Shown: in pieces, positions 17,027 through 26,813 of the stretch
Layout of the letters: each line of letters opens with the position of its first letter
Numbering within the stretch: position 1 is the first letter of the stretch
Source: Chitinophaga niastensis
GTDB taxonomy: Bacteria > Bacteroidota > Bacteroidia > Chitinophagales > Chitinophagaceae
Direction of reading: 5' to 3'
DNA: 64,000 nt
Assembly: GCF_003014755.1 (NCBI RefSeq)
Contig: NZ_PYAW01000001.1
Location: 806,001 to 870,000 of the forward strand
Translations under genes and position numbers: made by a program
The notes under the pieces: model-generated
Told to the model about the DNA's origin: nothing
The model's input: only the letters and a program-made list of their open reading frames with translations
Database searches by the model: none

Positions 17027-17965
17027 TTACAAATTTTCGTCTTCGTTTATCTCCTCCTCTTCTTCTTTTACTACCTCTATCATGGGCATGGGTGTCGACT
17101 TTTTACTTAACGCCCAAAACAGCCCAATGGTTACAGGAATACTTAATGCCACAAAATACCACGCTATCGGCGTGTCTTTTGAGGGATCTTCCTTTGTCAT
17201 GCCATGCTGAAAAAAGTACATCCACACAATTTGCAAACCATTGTTCATGATATGTGCAAGGATGCTTAACCATAAGTTGCCACTGATAACATAAATGGCG
17301 CCCAGCGCAAAACCCAGTACCACACGGGGCAGGAAGCCCAGTAACTCACCGTGTACAGCACTGAATAAGATAGCTGTGATGAATACACTCAGCCAAACTT
17401 TACGGGTGCTTCTAATCAGGAGGCGTTGTAATATACCTCTGAAAAAAAGCTCTTCTGCGATGGCCGGAACAATGGCCACCAGTATAAGGTTGATGAAAAG
17501 ATCTTTTAATGTTGGCATCTGCAGCATTACCCCGATCAGCTTTTCTGCCTGGGCCTGCATATCACGTGCAGCCTGAGGCACCGGCCAGGTTTGGTTCCAT
17601 TCGCTCAGCCATCCGGCGAGCGGAAGTGCGCCATACATCGCCAGCAGGGCCAGGATGATCTGTAACCCCTTAGGGGCTGACTTTAACCCGATATAACGCA
17701 TGGGATAAGGCTGCCACAGGTAAGCAAAAAGGGCTGCTGGTACAAAGTATGCGACGATAGTGTAAAAGAATTGTGTTATTTTCAGATAGCCGATCAGGTT
17801 AGGATCTGTCAGGTTCCCGTTTTGAAGTGCTGCCAGGTCGCGGCCTGTCATTATTGGAGTTATATAGCCCAGCGCAGCGATGTACACCGCGAAGAACCCA
17901 AAGAAAAAACCGAGAAAGGTAACAAACTGTAAGAAAGTCGGAGACTGCTTCAGATAACCGGTCAT
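17027..17965 (-). CDS. CPBP-family intramembrane metalloprotease
   Basis: A 312-residue polytopic protein of the CAAX protease and bacteriocin-processing (CPBP/ABI) family. The three active-site motifs are visible: EELFFRG (EExxxR), FSAVHG (FxxxH) and ILAHIMNN (HxxxN/D). About eight hydrophobic segments precede an unusually acidic tail (EVVKEEEEEINEDE). Substrates are unknown. No bacteriocin gene lies next to it, so a general membrane-protease role is more likely than immunity. Confidence 0.88.
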   Translation of the reverse strand: MTGYLKQSPTFLQFVTFLGFFFGFFAVYIAALGYITPIMTGRDLAALQNGNLTDPNLIGYLKITQFFYTIVAYFVPAALFAYLWQPYPMRYIGLKSAPKGLQIILALLAMYGALPLAGWLSEWNQTWPVPQAARDMQAQAEKLIGVMLQMPTLKDLFINLILVAIVPAIAEELFFRGILQRLLIRSTRKVWLSVFITAILFSAVHGELLGFLPRVVLGFALGAIYVISGNLWLSILAHIMNNGLQIVWMYFFQHGMTKEDPSKDTPIAWYFVALSIPVTIGLFWALSKKSTPMPMIEVVKEEEEEINEDENL

Positions 17966-18170
17966 AAAGAATTACTGTATTAAATTTGCGTAAATTTACA
18001 GCGCGAATTCCAGTTTTGCAGTAACATGGCAGATTTACTTAATGCTCATCACCTTGTTTTTTGCTGCTGAAAATAAGTGGCAGTCACTGCAAACTCCTGC
18101 TTTGTAAACGAATAGTATATAAAACATTAAAATAATAACTACGGCTAAACCGGCAGTGGTTATATAAATT

Positions 18171-19238
18171 ATGGTGAAGATAGGAAATATTGAACTGGGA
18201 GAATTCCCTTTGTTACTGGCGCCCATGGAAGATGTGAGCGATCCGCCTTTTCGTGCGGTGTGCAAGGATAATGGGGCCGATCTCATGTATACTGAATTCA
18301 TATCTTCGGAGGGGCTTATACGTGATGCCATCAAAAGCCGGAAAAAGCTGGACATTTTCGACTACGAACGTCCGGTAGGTATCCAGATTTTTGGGGGAGA
18401 TGAAGACTCCCTGTCCCTGGCTGCACAAATTGTGGAAGCTACCAATCCTGATTTGCTGGACATCAATTTTGGCTGCCCGGTAAAGAAAGTGGCTTGTAAA
18501 GGTGCCGGTGCCGGCATCCTGAAAGACATCCCTAAAATGATAAAACTTACTGCTGCCGTAGTAAAAGCTACCCGGCTGCCGGTAACTGTTAAAACCCGTC
18601 TGGGCTGGGATGACGAAACAAAAAATATTGAAGAAGTGGCAGAAAGGCTGCAGGACGTGGGCATCAAGGCACTAACCATTCATGGTCGTACCCGTACACA
18701 GATGTACAAAGGGAGTGCTGACTGGACTTTGATCGGAAAAGTAAAAAACAATCCCCGCATACAAATTCCTATCTTTGGTAACGGTGACATATGTACGCCG
18801 GAACAAGTAATCGCTGCGAGACAAAAATATGGCGTAGATGGGGTAATGATAGGCCGCGCTGCTATTGGCTATCCCTGGATTTTCAAAGAGATTAAGCATT
18901 TTATGAAGACTGGCGAACATTTGCCCCCTCCAACTGTTTTGGAAAGAGTAGAAGTTTGTAAAAAGCACCTGCACCACTCAGTTTCCTGGAAAGGTGAAAT
19001 AGTAGGCATACTGGAAATGCGCCGCCATTATACAAATTACCTCAAAGGACTACCACATATAAAGGAATTCAGACAACAATTAGTAACTTACAATACATTA
19101 GCAGAGATCGAAGAAGTATTAGACGCAGTAGTGTTACAATACAAAGATCATATATTCGAAAGGGCTGCTCCCCAGTTAGCTGCACATGATTTTCTGCCGG
19201 TTAATACTGAAATGGCCGGTTGTAACGTTTACGGATAA
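18171..19238 (+). CDS. dusB: tRNA-dihydrouridine synthase
   Basis: A 355-residue flavin enzyme that reduces uridines in tRNA D-loops. Visible are the N-terminal barrel motif LAPMEDVSDPPFR, the catalytic Cys in NFGCPVKKVACKGAGA, HGRTRTQMYKG and the FMN phosphate-binding GVMIGRAAIGYPWIF. The C-terminal helical domain is complete. DusB is the usual single Dus of Bacteroidota; the subfamily call rests on overall resemblance. Confidence 0.9.
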   Translation: MVKIGNIELGEFPLLLAPMEDVSDPPFRAVCKDNGADLMYTEFISSEGLIRDAIKSRKKLDIFDYERPVGIQIFGGDEDSLSLAAQIVEATNPDLLDINFGCPVKKVACKGAGAGILKDIPKMIKLTAAVVKATRLPVTVKTRLGWDDETKNIEEVAERLQDVGIKALTIHGRTRTQMYKGSADWTLIGKVKNNPRIQIPIFGNGDICTPEQVIAARQKYGVDGVMIGRAAIGYPWIFKEIKHFMKTGEHLPPPTVLERVEVCKKHLHHSVSWKGEIVGILEMRRHYTNYLKGLPHIKEFRQQLVTYNTLAEIEEVLDAVVLQYKDHIFERAAPQLAAHDFLPVNTEMAGCNVYG

Positions 19239-19283
19239 ACGGAAAAACCCCAGAATATAAAAAATTATAAAAATTGCTTTCAC

Positions 19284-19853
19284 ATGACCACAATTAAAAA
19301 TCTGAAAAATGAAGTCTGGAAAGACTTACAGATTAAAAACAAATCTGCCCTGCGTAAAAAATACGCCGTTTCCAACATGGGGAGAGTGATCAGTTATCAT
19401 GAAAGTACGGAAGATGGTAAGCTGCTCACGGGTTCTACCGTAGAAGGCTATACGGTTTTAAATGTAAAGCCGGCCGATAGCTACCAGTCACTCTATTTGC
19501 ACCGCGAGGTCGCCAAACTTTTCAGTAAAAAAGGAGGACGGGCACACAAATATGTGATTCACCTGGACTACGATAAAAAAAATAATAAAGCAACTAACCT
19601 CCAATGGGCAACCAAAGAGGAAATGGAAGAACATCAGCAAAAAAGCCCTGCTAAGCTGGCCTACAAAGAAAAGCAACGCAACCGTATTAAAGGACTGAAG
19701 CTGAATGTGAGCAAAGTGAAGAATATTAAACGCCTGCTGACAAAGCCCGGTAAAAAAACTATGAAGCAGATTGCTGAACAGTTTGATATCAGCGAAATGC
19801 AGCTATACCGTATCAAAAGCGGTGAAAACTGGGCGCATGTAACATTGGATTAA
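19284..19853 (+). CDS. NUMOD4/HNH endonuclease-like protein with C-terminal HTH
   Basis: A 189-residue basic protein. The N-terminus (EVWKDLQ, then YAVSNMGRVISY) is a NUMOD4 motif. The middle (LHREVAKLF, VIHLDYDKKNNKATNLQW) is an HNH core with H93, D95, N101 and N105. The C-terminus (MKQIAEQFDISEMQLYRIKSG) is a small helix-turn-helix. This is the domain set of phage and intron homing endonucleases, but the gene stands alone, with no interrupted host gene or intron nearby. It is either a free-standing homing nuclease or a domesticated DNA-binding protein. Confidence 0.75.
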   Translation: MTTIKNLKNEVWKDLQIKNKSALRKKYAVSNMGRVISYHESTEDGKLLTGSTVEGYTVLNVKPADSYQSLYLHREVAKLFSKKGGRAHKYVIHLDYDKKNNKATNLQWATKEEMEEHQQKSPAKLAYKEKQRNRIKGLKLNVSKVKNIKRLLTKPGKKTMKQIAEQFDISEMQLYRIKSGENWAHVTLD

Positions 19854-19926
19854 AGCCTGGCTTGCCAGGACTGATCATATGATGTTGTCTAAACTGTGGC
19901 TGCACTTCTGGTGTGGCCATAGTTAT

Positions 19927-22900
19927 TTAAAGCTGCCCCCTGATCATTTCCCCCAACACTTTCCGGTAATGCGCACTCTCCTTTAATACCGGCTCATGCC
20001 CTATCAGGATCACCTGTTTTCGTGCACGCGACAACGTTACTAACAACTTACGGTCTACCTCTATCTGCTCTTCTTCCCATTTAAACTGCCCCAAACACTG
20101 CAGGGTATGTACCTGGGCGGCATGATATACCGCCAGGGAAACAATGATAATATCGTTTTCAGAGCCCTGGAATCTTTCTACCGTATCAATATTTATTTGT
20201 TGCAACACTTCATCATCTGCAATCAACTCACGGATTAAGCTGATCTGTGTACGCCATGGTGTAACCACACCAACCGTGTCTTTACTGAAATCTGCGCCAT
20301 ACCTGCTTTTCAGATGGTGTAATAAGGATACCACCCAGGTGGCTTCGGTTTTATTCATTTTGGAAGTCGCCTCATACGGACTGGGAATAAACACTTTTCT
20401 ACCCAGCGACAACACCCGCTCCCACCCTATATTTTCATGATCAGGGTGTATATCAAAGGAGGCCTTTTGAACATCTCTGCCGGAAGATAACTGTCCTGCA
20501 TAATAATGGTTCACCAGTTCGGCGATGTTATCATGCATCCGGAAATGTGTGTTTAACATACCCCATGCATGGCGCCAATGCTGGGTTTTACACCGCTGCA
20601 TCAACCGCTCAAAAATAGAAGAGCGCAGGTCGTGGATACCCAGTTCCTGCAGGTAAGGTTCTTTTACCCGGCAAAAATATTCCTCCTGTGCTACCACTGG
20701 TGGTAACTGGTTCTGATCACCTATCAGAATGAACTTCCGGAAAGGCATCAACAGGCCCAGTAGCTGCGGCTCTGTGAGTTGAGAGGCTTCGTCTACAATC
20801 AGTGTATCAGTAGGAATCCCCATCATCATTAGCAAATCCAGGCGGGTAGCCATGGTGGCAACAGTGGCAACAAATACATGCTGACTGGTAATGTAGCTCC
20901 GTGCTTCATCCAGTGAGCCATCCAGGCAATACTGCCGTAGCTTCAGTGAGGCTTCGGAGCTACGGCCACCCATACGCAGGTGTGCGATATTTTTTGCCTC
21001 CAGCTTAATGCAGATTTCTTCTACTGCTTTATTGGTGAAGGCCACAATGATGACATAATTATTTTGCTTTACCATCTCTCCTACGATAGTGGTGAGCAGA
21101 GAAGATGTTTTGCCGGTACCCGGTGGTCCCTGCAGCAGGTAATAATCCTGTGCCTCCAGTGCTTGTTTTACAATTTGTTCCTGGTTGCTGTTAAACATAG
21201 CAGGAGTAGCATGTTGTAGTGGATGCCAGCGAGGTGTTTGAAGTCCCAGCAACATATTGGTGCGCTCCTGGTATTGCGGGGAGATAACATGAAACAAAGA
21301 AGCCGCTGCGGTCCAGTAATTGGATTCGTAAATATCGTGCTCAATAATCCACTCATCATACTGCCGGAAAAAATCCAGCGTCATTTGCCGGTTATTCAGT
21401 GAGAAGCTGAGTTTATCTTTCCCCAGTTCCTCAATTCTGCCTTTCAGCAGCTGTTGCTGCATGGGCTGCAATTCCGTGCTGGTGCGGGGATAAATAATGG
21501 CGGTATCGTTCTTGCGGAAATTATGACTAACGGGCACGACTATATCAAATAATACCGAACTGTTCACCGTATCAAATTCGCGGAAACGCAGACCGGGAAT
21601 AATGTTGAAACGTGCCAGCTTATCAGCTTCGTGTTGCAGCCAGAGTGCAGCAAATCCGTCGGTATCATCTTCCCGGTTAATTTCGGAAAACATGCCGCAT
21701 TTTGCCTGCAGGTACTCCCGCAGCATAAACGCCAGGAACTGCTGATAGTAAGCTTTTGCAACCGGTGATGCTGTTTGCCATGCCTGTTCAAAAGCGGTGA
21801 AATGCACCGCGCTGAAACCGGGTAGGCCCAATGCAGCAGCAGATGATATGGTAGATAACACCTCAAACTCTCCACCAGCCAATCTTAACAGCATGGCCAC
21901 TACTTCATTGCGTAACAGCAATAAATCATTTTCTGTGAGATGGGTACTGCTTACATTTCGTAGCGGATTAGCTGCAGCAGCGGAATATAGGATAGCAGAA
22001 CTACCTTTTCGCTGCCGGCCAAAAGCAGAACGTAACAGGAGGTTATAGCCTACCACCTGCATCTCGTGGTTCTTCCAGGTATTGAAATCCGGTGCCTTGC
22101 CGCTTTTTAACTCAAATATTTCTTTACGATAATCATCGGTATCATCTTCCGCCATCAGATCCAGACGCCCTTGCAGGCCGTATTGTGCAGAAAAGAATGT
22201 GGGCTCTATACGTACCGGTTTATCCTGTAGCTCCTTTACTGTATTGTGCAGGTTGCCCCAGTGCTGATGACGGATATCGCGGAACATTTCATTCAGCTTT
22301 TCTTTTCCATAGGCAGCTGCCTGGAGCACGTTTTCCGCTACTGCTTCTACAAAAGAAGTCTTGAAATCTATTTCTTTATTACGCAGCATTTCATCCAGGA
22401 GGGCGTTTACGAGGTTTCCCTTAAAAGCTGCGGGACTGGATTGTTGTGGTGTTAGTTTTTTAACAAGGTATAACAGGCGGTTGGCGCCTTTATGTGTAAA
22501 ACATTCTGCCAGATCGCTGATGTCGATTAACAGGTCAGGTTCCAGTACCACCTGGCTTTCCGTGGTAGTGGCATATTCGTGCCCGGCAACTCCCTGCCGG
22601 CAATGCAGTACGTGGATGGTGTCGTATGGGCGTAACAGGCCATGTAAAGACACCACCGTAACGGATTCCATGTTTTCCAGTTGCAGCTGAAAATCGCCCT
22701 GCTCATCATTTTTTACATCCAGCAGAAAAGTATATTTCCCGTGCGCACCGGTAGTTAGCACTCCTACTGATGTAATCATACATTTGAGCAGGGTTAAACT
22801 ACCTGGCCGGTGCTGGTATGCCAGCGATAATTTATTGGTGCCGGCAGCAGTATAGATATCCTCCAGAACAGCCGGTACCGGTACGTGGTAGCACCAGGAA

Positions 22901-23217
22901 ACAGCTGCTGTGAGGGCTTTTATGCAGAGCAGGTGTTCTGTTTCATCCAATGGAAACAAACCACGTGTAGCCTTATTCGTTAGTATGCGTAATGCAGTGA
23001 GCTGCTGATGAATATCTGGTGGTACCACCTGTTTATCAAAGAAGTATTGCATTCGTGCAAACAGGTTCCCGAAAGACCGGCTTTCTTTCCTGGTCAGCTC
23101 CCGGAAAAGGTTTTCCAGTATCAGTTTATAGTGACGGGTTTTTTCTTCCGTGTTTTGTATGCCGTGTGCTTCTTTTATCCTGGCGTAGAACGCAGCTGCT
23201 ATTTGTGATGCCTGCAT
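19927..23217 (-). CDS. Large Dna2-like fused PD-(D/E)XK nuclease and SF1 helicase
   Basis: A 1096-residue protein. Around residues 260-460 is a PD-(D/E)XK (Cas4/RecB-like) nuclease core: GRLDLM near 349, ELKSGKAP near 370 and QVVGYN soon after. The C-terminal half is an SF1 helicase with Walker A GPPGTGKTSS near 697, DEASQLTEPQ near 808, GDQNQLPP, and the late motif VERFQGSENDIIIVSL, followed by LVTLSRARKQ. The order matches Dna2-like nuclease-helicases. The four cysteines that hold the Fe-S cluster in Dna2/AddB are not obvious. It is a lone reverse-strand gene, so a repair role or a stand-alone defence role are both possible. Confidence 0.82.
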   Translation of the reverse strand: MQASQIAAAFYARIKEAHGIQNTEEKTRHYKLILENLFRELTRKESRSFGNLFARMQYFFDKQVVPPDIHQQLTALRILTNKATRGLFPLDETEHLLCIKALTAAVSWCYHVPVPAVLEDIYTAAGTNKLSLAYQHRPGSLTLLKCMITSVGVLTTGAHGKYTFLLDVKNDEQGDFQLQLENMESVTVVSLHGLLRPYDTIHVLHCRQGVAGHEYATTTESQVVLEPDLLIDISDLAECFTHKGANRLLYLVKKLTPQQSSPAAFKGNLVNALLDEMLRNKEIDFKTSFVEAVAENVLQAAAYGKEKLNEMFRDIRHQHWGNLHNTVKELQDKPVRIEPTFFSAQYGLQGRLDLMAEDDTDDYRKEIFELKSGKAPDFNTWKNHEMQVVGYNLLLRSAFGRQRKGSSAILYSAAAANPLRNVSSTHLTENDLLLLRNEVVAMLLRLAGGEFEVLSTISSAAALGLPGFSAVHFTAFEQAWQTASPVAKAYYQQFLAFMLREYLQAKCGMFSEINREDDTDGFAALWLQHEADKLARFNIIPGLRFREFDTVNSSVLFDIVVPVSHNFRKNDTAIIYPRTSTELQPMQQQLLKGRIEELGKDKLSFSLNNRQMTLDFFRQYDEWIIEHDIYESNYWTAAASLFHVISPQYQERTNMLLGLQTPRWHPLQHATPAMFNSNQEQIVKQALEAQDYYLLQGPPGTGKTSSLLTTIVGEMVKQNNYVIIVAFTNKAVEEICIKLEAKNIAHLRMGGRSSEASLKLRQYCLDGSLDEARSYITSQHVFVATVATMATRLDLLMMMGIPTDTLIVDEASQLTEPQLLGLLMPFRKFILIGDQNQLPPVVAQEEYFCRVKEPYLQELGIHDLRSSIFERLMQRCKTQHWRHAWGMLNTHFRMHDNIAELVNHYYAGQLSSGRDVQKASFDIHPDHENIGWERVLSLGRKVFIPSPYEATSKMNKTEATWVVSLLHHLKSRYGADFSKDTVGVVTPWRTQISLIRELIADDEVLQQINIDTVERFQGSENDIIIVSLAVYHAAQVHTLQCLGQFKWEEEQIEVDRKLLVTLSRARKQVILIGHEPVLKESAHYRKVLGEMIRGQL

Positions 23218-23306
23218 ATATGCAAGTTAAGGAATACGCTACGGTTTGCATCAATGCATCATTTGTTATACCTTCCGTAGGATTTATAGTGTAAACATAA
23301 TTTTTT

Positions 23307-24104
23307 ATGTCAGCCAAAAAAATAGCCATTATAGGTGGAGGAAATCTGGGCTCGGCCATTGCCCAGGGATTGCTGAAGAGCGGTTTTTCAAAGGCCGGTG
23401 ATATCATCGTTACCAAGCGTAACACAGGTACACTCACGGCCCTGCGTGATGCAGGTGTGCAGATAGAAACAGACAATGCCGTTGCTATCCGTCAGGCGGA
23501 AGTGATTGTAGTAGCCTTAAAGCCCTACAATGTGCGGGAAGTATTGCAGGAGTTCAAGGATGTTTTTGATCCTGCAAAGCATATCCTGATCAGTGTTGTT
23601 ACGGGTGTAAGCATTGATGACCTGGAGCATATTGTACCAGGCATGCCGGTGGTACGTGCCATGCCCAATACAGCTATTGCCATACAGGAATCTATTACCT
23701 GTATTTCGCACAAGCACGTTACAGAAGAACAGATCCGCTATGTTAAAACTATGTTTGATCAGCTGGGAGCTACTGTAAGCATTGATGAGAAACTCATGGA
23801 TGCGGCTACCGTATTGGGAGCCTGTGGTATTGCCTTTGCACTGCGTTACATCCGCGCTAATATCCAGGGAGGTATTGAAATAGGTTTTGATGTGCGCACT
23901 GCCAGTCTTATTGCTGCGCAAACGGTAAAGGGTGCTGCTGAATTACTGATCCGGGAAAACCGTCATCCGGAAGAAGAGATAGATAAGGTAACAACCCCCA
24001 AAGGTTGTACTATAGCAGGTTTGAACGAGATGGAACACCAGGGATTCAGTTCTTCACTGATCAAAGGCATTACTGTTTCGTATAATAAAATTGTGAAAGG
24101 TTAG
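23307..24104 (+). CDS. proC: Pyrroline-5-carboxylate reductase
   Basis: A 265-residue NAD(P)H-dependent enzyme that makes proline from pyrroline-5-carboxylate. The N-terminal Rossmann motif IIGGGNLGSAIAQGL and the C-terminal signature TTPKGCTIAGLNEME are both intact, and the length is normal. Its last four bases overlap the end of the convergent sixA gene. It is divergent from the large helicase with 89 bases between. Confidence 0.95.
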   Translation: MSAKKIAIIGGGNLGSAIAQGLLKSGFSKAGDIIVTKRNTGTLTALRDAGVQIETDNAVAIRQAEVIVVALKPYNVREVLQEFKDVFDPAKHILISVVTGVSIDDLEHIVPGMPVVRAMPNTAIAIQESITCISHKHVTEEQIRYVKTMFDQLGATVSIDEKLMDAATVLGACGIAFALRYIRANIQGGIEIGFDVRTASLIAAQTVKGAAELLIRENRHPEEEIDKVTTPKGCTIAGLNEMEHQGFSSSLIKGITVSYNKIVKG

Positions 24105-24595
24105 TCCTTGCGTGGATATTCGAAGAAGAGGAACTTTTTCTTTGCCAGATCAAAATCTTTCCAGCTGTCTGTATCTGCCTGAATGCCGAAGATACCAGCG
24201 GTAGGTACATTGTCTATCCTGATTTCTTCTGTCAGATAATTGGCGAAATCAGTTATACCCGGATTGTGTGCAAACATGGCTACGGTATTGAAATCATCAT
24301 CAATTTTTGTGATTACTTTCAGGAAGGTAGCGGCGTAGCAGAGATAAAGTTCTTCTTCCAGCAAAATCGCCTGTCTGGGGTATTTCCATTCATTGGCCAT
24401 TATTTTTGCGGTGGATCGTGTGCGTTTAGCAGGACTGGCAATAACCAATTCGGGTACCATGCCGCGGGTAATAAGCCTTTGGGCCATTTCCGGAGCATTT
24501 TGTTTTCCCCGTTTGTTGAGGGGTCTGTCAAAGTCATCCATGTCCGGATCAGTCCAGCTGGATTTTGCATGACGAATGAGTAATAATGTTTTCAT
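24101..24595 (-). CDS. sixA: SixA-like phosphohistidine phosphatase
   Basis: A 164-residue histidine phosphatase superfamily protein. It starts with LLLIRHAKSSW, giving the catalytic RHA motif; a second His appears in MFAHNPGITDF. Short bacterial members of this type are SixA-like and remove phosphate from histidine in phospho-proteins. The 3' end overlaps proC by four bases in convergent orientation. Confidence 0.82.
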   Translation of the reverse strand: MKTLLLIRHAKSSWTDPDMDDFDRPLNKRGKQNAPEMAQRLITRGMVPELVIASPAKRTRSTAKIMANEWKYPRQAILLEEELYLCYAATFLKVITKIDDDFNTVAMFAHNPGITDFANYLTEEIRIDNVPTAGIFGIQADTDSWKDFDLAKKKFLFFEYPRKD

Positions 24596-24740
24596 GGGTA
24601 GAAAACCGATAGTTTGCTGAAAACGAAAATACTGATTTTAAAGGAAGTTAACTTGTTAGGCTTATAATGCCAGTTGGGGAGGGATTATTTAAGATAAAAT
24701 TAACATGGAATAATATTTACAGATCTTCGAAATTTTTGAT

Positions 24741-24790
24741 TTAGATAGATAGTTACCGAAAAATATTTTTTTCGATAACTATCTATCTAA
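24741..24790. terminator. 50-bp palindrome downstream of purF
   Basis: The stretch is a 50-base palindrome with two internal mismatches: outer arms TTAGATAGATAGTTA (24741-24755) and 24776-24790 are perfect, and an inner CGAAAAA/TTTTTCG stem follows. It lies 20 bases behind the purF stop and 145 bases upstream of sixA, so it most likely ends the purF transcript. Confidence 0.65.
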
Positions 24791-24810
24791 TTTATAACAT
24801 CTGAAAATGA

Positions 24811-26658
24811 TTAATATCCTCTTTCGTTCTTGCCTTCCATGTAGTTCATGAACGCTTTATTTACTACACGATTACCACCCGGTGTAGGGTAATTACCGGT
24901 AAAGTACCAGTCGCCCAGGTTATTCGGACAAGCATCATGTAAACTTTCAATAGACTGATAGATCACTTCTACTTCTGCGCGGATGCTGGGAGGAGTCAGG
25001 ATTTCAGCAATCTTAGCAGAAATCTGTTCCGGTGTAAATGGTTTATAAATATTCTTCACCACATTCTGAGCATGCAGGGTATTAGTGCGTGACAGTTCTT
25101 TACACAGGCCGTAAGCTTCCTGGAGTATATGTTCCTTGCCATTGTCCTTCAGGAGTTCGATAGCTGCCTGGAAGGCCACAAAATCGCCCATCTTGCTCAT
25201 ATCAATACCGTAGCAGTCCGGATAGCGGATTTGCGGAGCAGAAGATACAACAATGATCTTTTTAGGTCCTAAACGATCCAGCATTTTCACTATACTTTCT
25301 TTCAAAGTAGTACCGCGTACAATGGAATCATCTATTACTACCAGGGAGTCTATACCGGGTCTTACCGTACCATAAGTGATATCGTACACGTGTTGTACCA
25401 TTTCATTACGGCTGGAATCTTCGGTGATGAAGGTGCGCATCTTCACATCTTTGATCGCTATTTTATCAATGCGGATGCGACGATTGATCATTTCATTGAG
25501 CTTCTCCGCATCAAAATCTTTATCCCAGGAAAGAATACGCTCTACTTTTATTTTGTTGAGATAATCTTCCAACCCTTTCAGCATGCCATAGAAGGCTACT
25601 TCAGCGGTATTAGGAATGAAGGAGAAGATAGTATTGCGCAGGTCATTATCGATGGCCTTGAGGACCGTACCGGATAAATTGCGACCGAGGGCAGTACGTT
25701 CTTTGTATATTTTTTCATCGTTACCGCGGGAGAAGTAAATCCTTTCAAAGCTGCAGGCTTTACGTTCCTTAGGTTCCAATATTTGTTCTATAGCGTAGTC
25801 GCCATTGTTTTTAACAATCAATGCACAACCGGGCATGAGTTCCAGCACTTCATTTTCTCCTACGTTAAAAGTGGTGCGGATAGCAGCTCTTTCAGAAGCG
25901 GCTACAATCACATCATCATTTACGTAGTAGTAAGAAGGACGGATACCGTGTGCATCACGGATTACAAAGGCATCACCGGAGCCAATGAGGCCGCAGGCGT
26001 GGTAACCACCATCAAACATGGAGAAGGCCTGCTGCAGGATCTTTTTGATATCCAGTTCTTTGCTGCCTTCATTATCTTCCTGGGCGAGGAAATGGTGTAT
26101 CACTTCCAGCATCGCCGCGAGATCGCTGTTTTTGTGCACCTCTCCCGGTTCCGCTTTAGAGAACTTAAACAGTTCATCCGCATTTACCAGGTTAAAGTTA
26201 CCGGCCATAGCCAGGTTACGTGCAGGAATTGTATTGTAGCGTACAAAAGGATGGCAGAGTTCCACGTTGTTTTTACCCTGGGTAGCGTAACGGATGTGCC
26301 CCATCAGCAGTTCTCCCAAAAACCTTACGTGTCCTTTCATCAGACCCGGATATTTGGTGATTTCCGGCTGATATTTTTCTATTTCCTGTATTTCATCTCT
26401 TATTTTACCGAAAATATCTCCGATAGCTTGTGGAGCAGCACTGCGGATACGTTGCATGAAAGGTACGCCCGGCTCAGTGTTCAGTTTTACGGTAGCCACA
26501 CCAGCGCCGTCCTGGCCTCTGTTGTGTTGTTTTTCCATGAGCAGGTACAGTTTGTTTAGCCCATAGAAAACAGTCCCATATTGTTGTTGGTAGTAGGAAA
26601 ACGGTTTTCTTAATCTTATAAATGCCAGACCGCATTCATGTTTGATCGCATCACTCAT
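24811..26658 (-). CDS. purF: Amidophosphoribosyltransferase-like protein (PurF)
   Basis: PurF catalyses the first step of purine synthesis. The start at 26658 gives MSDAIKHECGLAF, in which a short propeptide is removed to expose the catalytic Cys of the class II glutamine amidotransferase domain. The phosphoribosyltransferase domain is marked by the PRPP-binding motif VVIDDSIVRGTT. About 615 residues is long for PurF (commonly near 500) but usual for the Bacteroidota form. An open frame extends seven codons upstream to 26679; I prefer the internal start because it leaves the shorter propeptide. Confidence 0.85.
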   Translation of the reverse strand: MSDAIKHECGLAFIRLRKPFSYYQQQYGTVFYGLNKLYLLMEKQHNRGQDGAGVATVKLNTEPGVPFMQRIRSAAPQAIGDIFGKIRDEIQEIEKYQPEITKYPGLMKGHVRFLGELLMGHIRYATQGKNNVELCHPFVRYNTIPARNLAMAGNFNLVNADELFKFSKAEPGEVHKNSDLAAMLEVIHHFLAQEDNEGSKELDIKKILQQAFSMFDGGYHACGLIGSGDAFVIRDAHGIRPSYYYVNDDVIVAASERAAIRTTFNVGENEVLELMPGCALIVKNNGDYAIEQILEPKERKACSFERIYFSRGNDEKIYKERTALGRNLSGTVLKAIDNDLRNTIFSFIPNTAEVAFYGMLKGLEDYLNKIKVERILSWDKDFDAEKLNEMINRRIRIDKIAIKDVKMRTFITEDSSRNEMVQHVYDITYGTVRPGIDSLVVIDDSIVRGTTLKESIVKMLDRLGPKKIIVVSSAPQIRYPDCYGIDMSKMGDFVAFQAAIELLKDNGKEHILQEAYGLCKELSRTNTLHAQNVVKNIYKPFTPEQISAKIAEILTPPSIRAEVEVIYQSIESLHDACPNNLGDWYFTGNYPTPGGNRVVNKAFMNYMEGKNERGY

Positions 26659-26692
26659 GGCAGAAAATTGAAGTCGCAAAGGTACGCTAATA

Positions 26693-26813
26693 AAAAAAGA
26701 ATTACGAATTGCGAATTACGAATTACGGACCAAGCGAGTTATATGAGTGAAAATTATACACTTATAACCTGCTTGGTCCGTAATTCGTAATTCGCAATTC
26801 GTAATTCTTTTTT
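26693..26813. repeat. Composite palindrome E, perfect 43-base arms
   Basis: Arms 26693-26735 and 26771-26813 are perfect inverted copies over 43 bases, built from GAATTACGAATT-type units plus GGACCAAGC. The 35-base loop contains CTTATAACC, also seen in palindromes C and D. The right arm overlaps the last two bases of the SurA-like gene. It probably ends that gene's transcript upstream of nothing essential and separates it from purF. Confidence 0.7.

Noticed and set aside
17027..17965. CPBP protease as a bacteriocin immunity gene linked to the RiPP locus
   Set aside because: It lies 20 kb away among lipid genes, so no link is supported.
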